Source: Acidithiobacillus sp. AMEEHan (GTDB lineage Bacteria > Pseudomonadota > Gammaproteobacteria > Acidithiobacillales > Acidithiobacillaceae). Taken from it: a stretch of 64,000 nucleotides of DNA. The notes under the pieces were generated by a model. It saw nothing but the letters and a program-made list of their open reading frames with translations. It ran no database searches and was not told the origin of the DNA. Below are positions 23,695 to 32,466 of this stretch, in pieces (position 1 is the stretch's first letter; every line of letters begins with the position of its first letter). The DNA lies in assembly GCF_030996345.1 (NCBI RefSeq), contig NZ_CP118747.1:248001-312000 (forward strand), read 5' to 3'. Both the position numbers and the translations under genes were made by a program.

Positions 23695-23771
23695 TGGCGC
23701 GCGATACAGGATTCGAACCTGTGACCTTTGGCTTCGGAGGCCAACGCTCTATCCAGCTGAGCTAACCGCGC
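23695..23771 (-). tRNA. tRNA-Arg (anticodon CCG), CCA encoded
   Basis: 77 bp on the minus strand beginning GCGCGGTTAGCTCAGCTGG. The acceptor stem pairs GCGCGGT with ATCGCGC, discriminator G73, encoded CCA. The D-arm is AGCTCAGCTGGATAGAGC. The anticodon stem TTGGC/GCCAA encloses the loop CTCCGAA, giving anticodon CCG. The T-arm contains GGTTCGAATCC. It decodes CGG arginine codons. It lies 13 bp downstream of the rlmE stop, on the same strand. Confidence 0.97.
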
Positions 23772-23784
23772 ATGTTTGGTGATT

Positions 23785-24411
23785 CTATTTGCCCTGCGGG
23801 CGGAAGTCTAGGGCGAGCCAGTATTGCTCCGCCGAGCGGGCGCGGGAGGCGTCGGGTTTGCGCACCACGATTTTGCCAAAGCTCGCACGCAGTTCGCGAC
23901 GGAGTTCTTCGGCGCCAGCGCCCATGAAGACCTTCATCAGGAGCGTGCCGCCAGGCACCAGCCACTCCCGCGCGAGATCCAGGGCGAGCTCGCAGAGTCC
24001 CATGGCCCGCGCCTGATCGCTGCTGGCAATGCCCGACATGTTTGGGGCCATATCGCTCATCACCAGGTCCACCCCGTCGGGAAAGGCGTCGCGACATTGG
24101 GCGATGACCGCCTCATCGTAGATATCCCCCTCGATGACCAGGGCATCGGCAACCGGGTCCATGGCCAAGCGATCGACCGCAACGATGCGCCCCTCGGGGC
24201 CGAGGATGGGGGCAGCCACCTGGGTCCAGCCACCGGGGGCGGCACCGAGATCGAGGACGCGCATGCCGCGGCGCAGGATGCGATCCTTTTCCTGAATTTC
24301 GAGCAGCTTGTAGCTAGCGCGGGAGCGATACCCTTCCTTTGCTGCACGCTGCACGTAGGGGTCCTGAAAATGCTCCTTGAGCCAACGTCCACTCGATTTA
24401 CTGCGCGCCAA
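23785..24411 (-). CDS. rlmE: 23S rRNA 2'-O-ribose U2552 methyltransferase
   Basis: A 208-residue FtsJ/RrmJ enzyme, the usual length for the family. The SAM motif I is VLDLGAAPGGWTQVAAPILG, the catalytic Asp lies in VDLVMSDMAPNMSG, the catalytic Lys in LLMKVFMGAG and the Glu in SAEQYWLALDF, completing the K-D-K-E tetrad with the N-terminal RSRASYKLLEI lysine. It methylates the A-loop of 23S rRNA in the assembled 50S subunit. It diverges from yhbY by 72 bp, the classic rlmE // yhbY arrangement of Proteobacteria. Confidence 0.96.
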   Translation of the reverse strand: MARSKSSGRWLKEHFQDPYVQRAAKEGYRSRASYKLLEIQEKDRILRRGMRVLDLGAAPGGWTQVAAPILGPEGRIVAVDRLAMDPVADALVIEGDIYDEAVIAQCRDAFPDGVDLVMSDMAPNMSGIASSDQARAMGLCELALDLAREWLVPGGTLLMKVFMGAGAEELRRELRASFGKIVVRKPDASRARSAEQYWLALDFRPQGK

Positions 24412-24483
24412 TCCTTACTCCTTTTGACCCCATACGCGGCGAACCGTACACTTGCGATCTTTGCAACTGCCCCAGAGCATAGC

Positions 24484-24786
24484 ATGCTGGATAGCAAAGC
24501 CCGACAAGAACTGCGCGCCCGCGCCCATCACTTGAAACCGATCATCCTCGTGGGGGCATCCGGGGTAACCGAGACCCTGCTCCGCGAGCTCGATCGCGCC
24601 CTCTTCGACCACGAACTGTTGAAGGTGCGTCTGCCCGCCCTCGACAAGGAAGATCGCGACGCCATGGTGGAGAGCTTGGTGGCGGGCTCCGGTGCGGAAG
24701 CGGTGGGCAGAGTCGGGCGCATCCTGATGCTCTATCGCCCCCGGCCCAGCAACGGTATTTTCATCCCTTACGTAGCGCAATCATGA
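24484..24786 (+). CDS. yhbY: YhbY-like RNA-binding protein (CRM domain)
   Basis: A 100-residue CRS1/YhbY-domain protein. It begins MLDSKARQELRARAHHLKPI, has the GASG motif (ILVGASGVTETLLRELDRAL), the helix DHELLKVRL, and the C-terminal strand RILMLYRPRP. It associates with pre-50S ribosomal subunits. The ATG at 24484 is chosen by homology; the frame is open far upstream, antisense to rlmE. It overlaps leuS by 4 bp (ATGA at 24783). Confidence 0.93.
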   Translation: MLDSKARQELRARAHHLKPIILVGASGVTETLLRELDRALFDHELLKVRLPALDKEDRDAMVESLVAGSGAEAVGRVGRILMLYRPRPSNGIFIPYVAQS

Positions 24787-27248
24787 GCGAGCACAGTTAC
24801 CATCCGCAGAGTCTGGAAGCCGCCGTACAGGAGCGCTGGGAGCGCAGTGGTATCTTCCGCGCTCCCGATCGACCGAGCGGCGAAAAATTCTATGCCTTGG
24901 CCATGTTCCCCTACCCTTCCGGGCAGCTACACATGGGTCATGTGCGTAACTACAGCATCGTCGACGCCATTGCCCGCTACCAGCGCATGTGCGGCAAGAC
25001 GGTCCTGCACCCCATGGGTTGGGACGCCTTTGGCCTGCCGGCAGAGAATGCGGCCCTGAAGAATGGCTCGGCACCGGCTGCCTGGACCTTCTCCAACATC
25101 GAGCACATGCGCGGGCAGCTCAAACGTCTCGGGCTCTCTTATGACTGGTCGCGGGAAATCGCTACCTGCACGCCGGACTACTACCGCTGGGAGCAGTGGC
25201 TCTTTCTGCGCCTGTGGGAAAAGGGGCTGGTGTACCAAAAGGAAAGTCAGGTCAATTGGGACCCGGTGGACCAGACGGTGCTGGCCAACGAGCAGGTGGT
25301 GGACGGACGCGGCTGGCGTTCCGGCGCCTTGGTAGAACGGCGGGAGATCCGCCAGTGGTTCTTGCGCATTAGTGCCTATGCCGATGAACTCCTGGCCGGA
25401 CTCGATACCCTGCAAGGGCAGTGGCCGGATCAGGTACTGGCCATGCAGCGCAACTGGATTGGCCGCTCCGAAGGGGCGGAGATCCATTTTCCTCTGGCCA
25501 GCGGGGAAGGCGTCATCAAGGTCTTCAGTACCCGTCCCGATACCCTCTTTGGCGCCACCTATCTGGCCGTTGCCCCGGAACATCCGCTGGCACTGGAAGT
25601 TGCCGAGAAAGACCCACAAGTGGCCGCCTTCATCGAACGCTGCAAGCATGTGGCGGTCTCGGAAGCGAGCATCGAGACCCAGGAGAAGGAGGGTGTGCCT
25701 TTAGGCATCGAGGTGCGTCACCCCCTCACCGGTGCTCCTCTGCCAGTGTGGGCGGCCAATTTCGTCCTGCTTGGCTACGGCGAGGGGGCGGTGATGAGCG
25801 TGCCGGCGCATGACCAGCGCGACTTCGAGTTCGCCCGGCGCTATGGGTTGCCGGTACGGGTGGTAATCGCCAACGGCGGCGGTGTAGAAAGCGCGGAAAG
25901 CCTGGAAGCGGCCATGACTGCTCCTGGCATCGTGCAGAATTCTCCGGGTTTTGATGGCCTGGAGAGTGAGGCTGCCAAGGCCGCCATCACTGCCGCCCTG
26001 GAGGCGAAGGGACTCGGCAAAAAAACCATCACCTATCGTCTGCGCGACTGGGGCATTTCCCGCCAACGCTATTGGGGCACGCCCATCCCGATGATCCACT
26101 GCCCCCACTGCGGAGTGGTGCCGGTGCCGGAGCAGGATCTGCCCGTCGTCCTGCCCACCCACTATCAGCTGCACGACCCCCGTTCGCCCTTGCTCGACGA
26201 TCCGGATTTCCTGCATGTCGATTGCCCCCAGTGCGGTGCGGCAGCGCGGCGGGAGACCGATACCATGGACACCTTCGTGGAGAGCTCCTGGTACTACGCC
26301 CGTTTCGCTTGCCCCGATGCCGATAAGATGCTCGACGAGCGCGCGGCGGCCTGGCTACCCGTGGACCAGTATGTCGGCGGTGTCGAACACGCCGTCCTGC
26401 ACCTGCTCTATGCCCGATTCTTCAATCGCCTCTTACGCGATGTCGGCCTCTTGCCCCAGGATGCGCAGCACGATGAGCCTTTCCGCCGTCTGCTCACCCA
26501 GGGCATGGTGCTCAAAGACGGTAGCAAGATGAGCAAATCCAAGGGCAACACCGTCGATCCCCAGGCGATCCTCGACCGCTATGGTGCCGACACGGCGCGC
26601 TTGTTCATCCTCTTTGCCGCGCCACCGGAGCAGTCCCTGGAGTGGTCGGACAGCGCCGTCGAGGGTGCCTATCGCTTCCTCAGCCGCATCTGGCGCCTGG
26701 TCCAAGACTATGCCCTGCCCGTGACGCCTCTGCCTGCGACTTTGAGTGCCCCGGCAGCGGAATTGCGGCGTGCCGTACACCAGTGCATCGAGCGGGTGAG
26801 CCTGAACATGGCCGAGCGCCAGCATTTCAATGTCGCCATTGCTGCCTGTATGGAACTCAGCAATCAATTGGCCAAGACCGAGGCTGCGGCGGGGAGCGAT
26901 CTGCACGCGGTTCTGGGCGAGGGTTTGCGTGCCCTGCTCTTACTCCTGAGCCCCTTCGCCCCGCACCTCACCGAAGTCCTCTGGGAGCGCATCGGCGATG
27001 GCCTCGCTTTGGCTACCCACCCCTGGCCGGTGGCCGATCCCGACGCCTTGCGCAGCGATACCATCAATCTGGTCATTCAAGTCAATGGCAAGTTGCGCGA
27101 ACGCCTCGATTTTCCGGCGGCAAGCAGTCCCGCCGAGCTGGAGACGGCGGTGCTCGCCCGTCCGGAGATGGCGCGCCACCTGGAGGGCAAGAGCGTCCAG
27201 AAGGTGATCGTGGTGCCGGGGCGTCTGATCAATATCGTGGTGGCCTGA
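24783..27248 (+). CDS. leuS: Leucyl-tRNA synthetase
   Basis: An 821-residue class Ia synthetase that charges tRNA-Leu. The HIGH-type motif is HMGH at residues 50-53 (YPSGQLHMGHVRNYSIVDA). The editing (CP1) domain is about residues 225-420, with VFSTRPDTLFGATYLAVAPE. The zinc/ZN1 region shows CPHCGVVPVPEQDLPVVLP and DCPQCGAAARRETDTMDTF. KMSKS lies at 582-586 (GSKMSKSKGNTVDPQ). The anticodon-binding and C-terminal domains are complete (INLVIQVNGKLRERLDFP). It is in operon with yhbY, lptE and holA; the lptE start overlaps its stop by one base. Confidence 0.97.
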   Translation: MSEHSYHPQSLEAAVQERWERSGIFRAPDRPSGEKFYALAMFPYPSGQLHMGHVRNYSIVDAIARYQRMCGKTVLHPMGWDAFGLPAENAALKNGSAPAAWTFSNIEHMRGQLKRLGLSYDWSREIATCTPDYYRWEQWLFLRLWEKGLVYQKESQVNWDPVDQTVLANEQVVDGRGWRSGALVERREIRQWFLRISAYADELLAGLDTLQGQWPDQVLAMQRNWIGRSEGAEIHFPLASGEGVIKVFSTRPDTLFGATYLAVAPEHPLALEVAEKDPQVAAFIERCKHVAVSEASIETQEKEGVPLGIEVRHPLTGAPLPVWAANFVLLGYGEGAVMSVPAHDQRDFEFARRYGLPVRVVIANGGGVESAESLEAAMTAPGIVQNSPGFDGLESEAAKAAITAALEAKGLGKKTITYRLRDWGISRQRYWGTPIPMIHCPHCGVVPVPEQDLPVVLPTHYQLHDPRSPLLDDPDFLHVDCPQCGAAARRETDTMDTFVESSWYYARFACPDADKMLDERAAAWLPVDQYVGGVEHAVLHLLYARFFNRLLRDVGLLPQDAQHDEPFRRLLTQGMVLKDGSKMSKSKGNTVDPQAILDRYGADTARLFILFAAPPEQSLEWSDSAVEGAYRFLSRIWRLVQDYALPVTPLPATLSAPAAELRRAVHQCIERVSLNMAERQHFNVAIAACMELSNQLAKTEAAAGSDLHAVLGEGLRALLLLLSPFAPHLTEVLWERIGDGLALATHPWPVADPDALRSDTINLVIQVNGKLRERLDFPAASSPAELETAVLARPEMARHLEGKSVQKVIVVPGRLINIVVA

Positions 27249-27739
27249 TGCAGCGCCGGCGCTTTCTCGTCCTGATGGCTGGCACCGCGTTGCTCGGTGG
27301 CTGCGGCTTCCATCTCCCCGGCGGCAGTACCATCCCCACCAGCCTCCAAGGCTTGCGTGTCGAAGCCAGTGGTCCGGCTGGCGGTCAGCTCGCGCAGGCG
27401 GTCGAAAGGGCCTTGGAACGGGATGGCAATGTCGCCAGCGCACAGGGCCCCGTGTTGCGACTCGACAATGTCTACAACACGCAGCGAGCCATCAGCATCA
27501 GCCCCAGCAGTGGTGCCGCCTTGGAGTTTCTCAATACCCTGCGCGGCAACGTCTGGGTGCAGCGCGGCAAGAAGATCCTGCTGCCGGCCGAACCACTCTT
27601 GGTAGAGCAGAGTTTCACCTACAACAGCGGCAGTCCCCTGGCCACCAACGAGCAACAAATCGAAAGCCAGCGGCAACTCTTCGACGAGGCAGCAAGAGTC
27701 GTACTACGCCGCGTCTTGCTCGCGCCAGCCCTCCGCTGA
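27248..27739 (+). CDS. lptE: LPS-assembly lipoprotein LptE
   Basis: A 163-residue lipoprotein. The lipobox is LLGGC (MQRRRFLVLMAGTALLGGC), followed by GFHLPG, the standard start of mature LptE. It plugs the LptD barrel and helps place lipopolysaccharide in the outer leaflet. The ATG at 27248 shares its A with the leuS TGA. The order leuS-lptE-holA is conserved in Gammaproteobacteria. The homology starts here, and the upstream open frame to 26642 is a shadow of leuS. Confidence 0.92.
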   Translation: MQRRRFLVLMAGTALLGGCGFHLPGGSTIPTSLQGLRVEASGPAGGQLAQAVERALERDGNVASAQGPVLRLDNVYNTQRAISISPSSGAALEFLNTLRGNVWVQRGKKILLPAEPLLVEQSFTYNSGSPLATNEQQIESQRQLFDEAARVVLRRVLLAPALR

Positions 27740-28746
27740 TGCGTATCAAGGCGCGCGACTGGCCGGTAGCGCTGGCACGCGGCAAGGCCCACGCTTACGC
27801 ATTGTTTTCCGATGAACCTTTTCTGCTGGCCGAGGCGGAAACGCAGCTGCGCAGGCGTTGGCAGCAGGAAGGGTTTCTGCGCTTGCAGCGCTTGCCGCAG
27901 GACGATCCGTGGCCGATCTTGCGCGAAGAACGTGATGCCCTATCCCTCTTTGCCGAGCCGCGCGTCCTTCTGCTGCGACTCTCCGACCTGCGCCTTGGCA
28001 AAGACGCCCTGGCCGCGCTCGAATTTTGGCTGGCCCGTCCGCCACAAGACACCCGTCTGCTTCTCACCGGCGCCCGTCCGGACGCCGCCGCCCAAAAGCT
28101 GAAATGGTTTCGCACGCTGGAGCAGAGCGAAACGCTGGGCCTGGTAATTCTGTATCCGCCGGAGGCTAGCGACTGGCCACGCTGGATCGAAGAACGGCTG
28201 CGGCGAGCAAAGATCGACGCCAGCCGCGAAGCCAAAGCCCTGCTTAGCGAGCGCAGCCTGGGGAACCTGGCTGCCGCCGATCAGGCCATTCGCCGATGGG
28301 CAGAACTCTACCCGGAGCAGCGACTGGAGGCCGTCGACCTACCCGATCTGCTCGGCGACAGCAGCCAGTTTTCGATCTTCGATCTCAGTGACGCCGTCCT
28401 CCAGGGCAATCCGCATGCGGTGTTGCATAGTCTCGGGCGCCTGCGGGATGCAGAAGCGGAGCCAATACTGATACTGTGGACGCTGCACCGCGACCTCGTC
28501 CTTCTCCTGCAACTACAGGAGGGCAATAGCAGCGAGATCCTGCGCCGCGAACGGCTATTCCCGCCGCGTAGCGAGCGACTGCTCGCTGCTGCCCGCCGTC
28601 TGCCGCGGCAACGCCTGCGTCAAACGCTCTTTCAGTGCCAGGAAATCGACGCCCGCATCAAGGGGCAGGACGCGCGTCCCCTCTGGCCCGCCCTGACGGA
28701 TCTCGCGCTGGGTTTTTGCCAGACCGACAAAGTCCCGGCACAATAA
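27739..28746 (+). CDS. holA: DNA polymerase III delta subunit
   Basis: A 335-residue clamp-loader subunit that opens the beta clamp. The N-terminal domain begins MRIKARDWPVALARGKAHAY and ALFSDEPFLLAEAETQLRRR, with the beta-binding segment SLFAEPRVLLLRL. The middle AAA-like part contains SEWPRWIEERL-type residues (SDWPRWIEERLRRAKIDASR) and NLAAADQAIRRWAELYPEQR. The C-terminal collar includes DSSQFSIFDLSDAVLQGNPH. The start shares one base with the lptE stop. Confidence 0.93.
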   Translation: MRIKARDWPVALARGKAHAYALFSDEPFLLAEAETQLRRRWQQEGFLRLQRLPQDDPWPILREERDALSLFAEPRVLLLRLSDLRLGKDALAALEFWLARPPQDTRLLLTGARPDAAAQKLKWFRTLEQSETLGLVILYPPEASDWPRWIEERLRRAKIDASREAKALLSERSLGNLAAADQAIRRWAELYPEQRLEAVDLPDLLGDSSQFSIFDLSDAVLQGNPHAVLHSLGRLRDAEAEPILILWTLHRDLVLLLQLQEGNSSEILRRERLFPPRSERLLAAARRLPRQRLRQTLFQCQEIDARIKGQDARPLWPALTDLALGFCQTDKVPAQ

Positions 28747-28826
28747 AGCGTCTGTTGACTCGCGAAATCATCGCCGCGCCCATCCCGTGGGCACCGCCAT
28801 GATCTCGCCCCAGAAAAGGAGCGACA

Positions 28827-30089
28827 ATGTCCGAAGACCTGCAAAGCTTGATGAAAAACACCGGGCAACGCGCCCGCCAGGCGCAACGGCGCGCACTGGC
28901 CCTAGAGCCCGGACGTAAGAATGATGCCTTGCGGCAGATGGCAGAATTTTTGCGCCGTGATGCCGATGATCTACAACGCGCCAACCGCAAGGATCTCCGC
29001 AACGCCGAGCAGGCCGGGCGCGATGCAGCATTCATCGATCGTCTGCGTCTCGATGAGCACCGGATTGAAGCCATGGCTCAGGGTTTGGAGGAGATTGCCG
29101 CCCTGCCCGATCCAGTGGGCGAAATCACCGATCTGAAGATGCGGCCCAGCGGCATTCAGGTGGGGCACATGCGCATGCCGTTAGGGGTCATCGCCATGAT
29201 CTACGAATCCCGTCCCAACGTCACCGCCGATGCCGCCGGACTCTGCGTCAAGTCTGGGAATGCCGTCATCCTGCGCGGGGGTTCGGAGTCTCTGAACAGC
29301 AACATGGCTATTGCCGAGCGGCTGCGCGCGGCTCTCGGCAAGGCCGGGCTGCCGCTCGACCTCGTTCAATACGTGCACACGGCCGATCGGGAGGCGGTCG
29401 GCGCTCTGATTCGCATGGATGCCTTCGTCGACGTCGTGATTCCCCGTGGTGGTAAGGGACTGCTCGCCCGTATCCGCGACGAAGCCACGGTACCAGTCAT
29501 CATGCACCTCGATGGCAACTGTCATGTCTACGTCGACAAGGACGCCGACAGCAAAAAGGCCCTGCAGGTGGTCATCAATGCCAAGACGCAACGCCTGGGT
29601 ACCTGTAATACCGCGGAAAGCCTGCTCATTCACCGTGACCGAGTCGGCGATCTCCTCACCCCCATTGCCAGCGCCCTACAGGAGAAAGGTGTTGAAATCC
29701 GCGCCTGCCCGGAGTCGTTGCCCCTGATTCCCGGGGCCATTGCGGCTACGGATGAGGACTACCGCACTGAGTATCTGGCGGCAATCATCTCCCTCAAAAT
29801 CGTCGACAATCTGGATGCCGCCATCGAGCATATCAACACCTATAGCTCGCAGCATACCGAGAGTATCATCACCGAGAATTACAGCAATGCGCGGCGTTTC
29901 TTGCGCGAGGTCGATTCCAGTTCGGTGATGGTGAACGCCTCGACCCGTTTTGCCGATGGCTTTGAATATGGCTTGGGGGCAGAAATCGGCATTTCCACCA
30001 ACCGGCTGCATGTACGCGGCCCGGTGGGTCTGGAGGGACTGACCCTGCAAAAATGGATTGTCCTGGGGGACGGCCATATCCGCTCCTGA
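28827..30089 (+). CDS. proA: Gamma-glutamyl phosphate reductase
   Basis: A 420-residue enzyme of proline synthesis, reducing gamma-glutamyl phosphate to glutamate 5-semialdehyde with NADPH. Visible motifs are [58 protein letters not shown], the catalytic Cys region [16 protein letters not shown] (about residue 261), and the C-terminal [20 protein letters not shown] plus [25 protein letters not shown] precedes the ATG. The gene overlaps birA by 32 bp. Confidence 0.97.
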   Translation: MSEDLQSLMKNTGQRARQAQRRALALEPGRKNDALRQMAEFLRRDADDLQRANRKDLRNAEQAGRDAAFIDRLRLDEHRIEAMAQGLEEIAALPDPVGEITDLKMRPSGIQVGHMRMPLGVIAMIYESRPNVTADAAGLCVKSGNAVILRGGSESLNSNMAIAERLRAALGKAGLPLDLVQYVHTADREAVGALIRMDAFVDVVIPRGGKGLLARIRDEATVPVIMHLDGNCHVYVDKDADSKKALQVVINAKTQRLGTCNTAESLLIHRDRVGDLLTPIASALQEKGVEIRACPESLPLIPGAIAATDEDYRTEYLAAIISLKIVDNLDAAIEHINTYSSQHTESIITENYSNARRFLREVDSSSVMVNASTRFADGFEYGLGAEIGISTNRLHVRGPVGLEGLTLQKWIVLGDGHIRS

Positions 30090-30981
30090 AGCCCCCAGCG
30101 CAGAATTTCTCGCGCTCCTGCGGCAGAGCTACACGGGAAACACTGTCGCCCGACGGCCTGACGACTGGCACCTAGAGCAGGAGGCGCGACACTGGGGCAT
30201 TCCCCTCACCGCCTGCAATGGCTCCTGGCAACTAGAGCATCCCGAGGCAAGCTGGAACCGGGCAGCCTTGGCCGATGCCCTACGGCTGAAGGAAGAAGAA
30301 ATCGGCATCTGGCCCCTCTGCGATTCCAGCAACACCCGCCTGCTGGAAGAGCGTCACCTCCGCCTTGGACTTGCGGAAGCACAGTGGTCCGGGCATGGTC
30401 AGCGCGGGCGCCACTGGCATTCCAGCTTCGGCAATCATCTCTATTGCAGCCTGGCTGTGGAAATTTCTGCGGCGCATGCGCAGATATTGCCTGTGGTTGC
30501 CGGCCTCGGAGTCTATCAGGTTCTGCGCGAGCAGATACCCGCACTGTGGCTCAAATGGCCCAATGATCTGTGGATTGGACAGCGCAAGGCCGCCGGACTG
30601 CTCCTCGAAGGGCGCCACGGTGGGGACGGTCAGCGTTGGGTGCTCGGGCTCGGCCTCAACGTCCTGGCCGACCCTGACTTGCTCGCCACGGCAATCAGTC
30701 TGCGCGAGGCTGGCTGCAGCATGGCCCGAGAAGCACTGCTACTGGCCATCATCCAGCAGTGGCGAGCCGATTTCGCGCAGTTAGAGCGCGGCGGCTTCGC
30801 GGCCTTTCGCCAGCGCTGGCGGGAGGCAGACCGTCTCTGTGGCAAGCAGGCAGAGTTTGCTGAGGCCGACGAGAGAAAACCCTGCCGTGTACTGGACATC
30901 CAGGACGATGGTCGTCTGTGCATTGATGATGGCATCCAGCTACGTGCCCTACATGCGGGCGAAGTCCGTCTATATCCATGA
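30058..30981 (+). CDS. birA: Biotin-[acetyl-CoA-carboxylase] ligase
   Basis: A 307-residue biotin protein ligase that charges BCCP of acetyl-CoA carboxylase. The biotinoyl-AMP loop reads [20 protein letters not shown], the biotin/ATP site [20 protein letters not shown], then [16 protein letters not shown] and a C-terminal SH3-like domain ending [10 protein letters not shown]. The 75 N-terminal residues resemble a shortened or degenerate HTH region, so repressor activity is uncertain. The only start found is TTG at 30058, inside proA, and a later alternative codon cannot be ruled out. It overlaps coaX by 4 bp (ATGA). Confidence 0.9.
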   Translation: MSWGTAISAPEAPSAEFLALLRQSYTGNTVARRPDDWHLEQEARHWGIPLTACNGSWQLEHPEASWNRAALADALRLKEEEIGIWPLCDSSNTRLLEERHLRLGLAEAQWSGHGQRGRHWHSSFGNHLYCSLAVEISAAHAQILPVVAGLGVYQVLREQIPALWLKWPNDLWIGQRKAAGLLLEGRHGGDGQRWVLGLGLNVLADPDLLATAISLREAGCSMAREALLLAIIQQWRADFAQLERGGFAAFRQRWREADRLCGKQAEFAEADERKPCRVLDIQDDGRLCIDDGIQLRALHAGEVRLYP

Positions 30982-31733
30982 TTCTCATCAGTATTGGAAA
31001 CAGCCGTACCCTCCTCGCCCGTACCGATGATGGTGGCAGGACCTTCACCTCTGCGCGCTTTGACAGCAGGCACAGCCCGGCGCTCATTCTCGCCGAGCTT
31101 CCTCGGGCATGGGCACGCTGGTGGACAACGGAAGAAATTTTCCTGGCCGGCGTGGTGCCCACGGTGCAGGAGTCGTGGCGGAAAGAACTCCGGGATTGCC
31201 ATCTGCCTGCCTGGGATCCGGAAATCTTTCACCAGCTCCTGCCCAACGCCTACCAGCCCCCGGAATCTCTCGGCTTCGACCGCCGCTGTTGCCTCATCGG
31301 CGCGTGGCGACAAGTCGCAGATGGCGTGGCACTGGTCATCGATGCCGGTACTGCCATCACCATGGATACCCTGGCGCACAATCGTTTTCTCGGTGGGCAG
31401 ATCCTTCCAGGTCTGCAAAGCCAACTGCATTGCCTGCAGCAGAGCACCGCCCTGCTGCCGCCGACCAAACTGCAGGCAGACCCCAAGCCTTTAGCAAACG
31501 ACACCATGAGCGGCATGCAGGCAGGGGTCTGGTATGGAACGCTGGCGGCCATTCGCCAGGCCATCACCGGCTTTCTTCAGCAATGGCCGAACGGCAGGAT
31601 CTTTCTGACCGGCGGCGATGCCGCTCTCCTGCAGCCACAACTTTCGGCAGCGCAGCACGATCCCTTGCTTTTGTTGCAAGGATTTGTCCATCTCGTGCAA
31701 GAAAATCGTAATCACAGCAAGAAGATACGTTAA
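30978..31733 (+). CDS. coaX: Type III pantothenate kinase
   Basis: A 251-residue CoaX that phosphorylates pantothenate, the first step of CoA synthesis. ASKHA-fold motifs are visible: [14 protein letters not shown] (phosphate-1), GVALVIDAGTAITMDTL (phosphate-2 with the catalytic Asp), GGQILPGLQSQLHCLQQSTA, and GRIFLTGGDAALLQPQL (adenosine motif). The N-terminus has S-I-G-N where D-x-G-N is usual; that acidic residue normally binds the nucleotide, so the change is notable. The birA-coaX pairing is common in Proteobacteria and Betaproteobacteria. Confidence 0.93.
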   Translation: MILISIGNSRTLLARTDDGGRTFTSARFDSRHSPALILAELPRAWARWWTTEEIFLAGVVPTVQESWRKELRDCHLPAWDPEIFHQLLPNAYQPPESLGFDRRCCLIGAWRQVADGVALVIDAGTAITMDTLAHNRFLGGQILPGLQSQLHCLQQSTALLPPTKLQADPKPLANDTMSGMQAGVWYGTLAAIRQAITGFLQQWPNGRIFLTGGDAALLQPQLSAAQHDPLLLLQGFVHLVQENRNHSKKIR

Positions 31734-31882
31734 CTATTTGTTTTTAATGGTAATTTATATTTTATTGATTTTTATTGACAATTTTGAGATAGTCTCTGCC
31801 CCGAAAACAGTTATCTTGAGAGAAGGTGCCAGCACGCACCCCAGCCATGCAAAGGGCCTTGAGGTAAAAGGAGACGAGCGGT

Positions 31883-32437
31883 TTGTTGGAAAAAATTGGT
31901 GCGGGCATTTCCGTAGCCCTTCTCGCGGCGGTGATCCCGAATGCGCTTTCCTTGGCTCAGCCAGGTTTGCCGGTTTCTTTGATGCATCAGGCCATGGACA
32001 AGCAAAGCGCAGAGCTGGCAGCCACGCAAGCGCAATTACAGGCACAGAACACTAGCAAAATTGCCGTCAACGGCACCATGATGCTCGGTCACAAGCTGAT
32101 CTACTTGCATCGGGTATCGGCCTACAACGCCGTATCCTGGCAGACCAACAGTGACCCAGCCATGTCGGCCTGTGGCCCGACCCGCCCCAATCAGATAGCG
32201 CTTTCGCCGGACCTGTTCTTCCGCAGCAATGGCAGTAACCGCTGCGGCGAGCACGTCGAGATCCTGCTCAGTTCTGGGCAGATCGTCCACGGTATAGTCT
32301 GGGACGTGATGAATCCACGCTACCAGATGGCGGCCGATATTCTCATGAGTACGATCCAGCAGGCCGTCGATTTTGGCGTGCAGCGAGCAGAGCTGCGCAT
32401 CCTGCCCAAGCAGCAACCCCGGACGGTCGATTCGTGA
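31883..32437 (+). CDS. Exported protein, possible double-psi beta-barrel fold
   Basis: A 184-residue protein with an N-terminal hydrophobic signal (IGAGISVALLAAVIPNALS) and a short Gln/Ala coiled stretch (DKQSAELAATQAQLQAQNTS). The C-terminal 110 residues (SACGPTRPNQIALSPDLFF, NRCGEHVEILLSSGQIVHG, VWDVMNPRYQMAADILM) have two cysteines and a pattern reminiscent of RlpA/3D-type barrels that act on peptidoglycan. This is a fold guess only. The start is TTG at 31883 or 31886, behind AAAGGAGA. The 150 bp upstream are AT-rich and probably contain its promoter. Confidence 0.6.
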   Translation: MLEKIGAGISVALLAAVIPNALSLAQPGLPVSLMHQAMDKQSAELAATQAQLQAQNTSKIAVNGTMMLGHKLIYLHRVSAYNAVSWQTNSDPAMSACGPTRPNQIALSPDLFFRSNGSNRCGEHVEILLSSGQIVHGIVWDVMNPRYQMAADILMSTIQQAVDFGVQRAELRILPKQQPRTVDS

Positions 32438-32445
32438 TCCGCAAC

Positions 32446-32466
32446 GGGCTGGCTTTAGCCCAGCCC
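32446..32466. terminator. Hairpin between convergent genes
   Basis: GGGCTGG (32446-32452) pairs with CCAGCCC (32460-32466) across a 7-nt loop, between the convergent exported-protein gene and pepP. The pepP stop lies in the loop. There is no T-run, so any terminator role is uncertain. Confidence 0.4.

Noticed and set aside
23471-23782. 103-codon plus-strand frame ending in RIRTCDLWLRRPTLYP
   Set aside because: Its tail is the antisense of tRNA-Arg, a common spurious translation; its beginning is the IS5 fragment.
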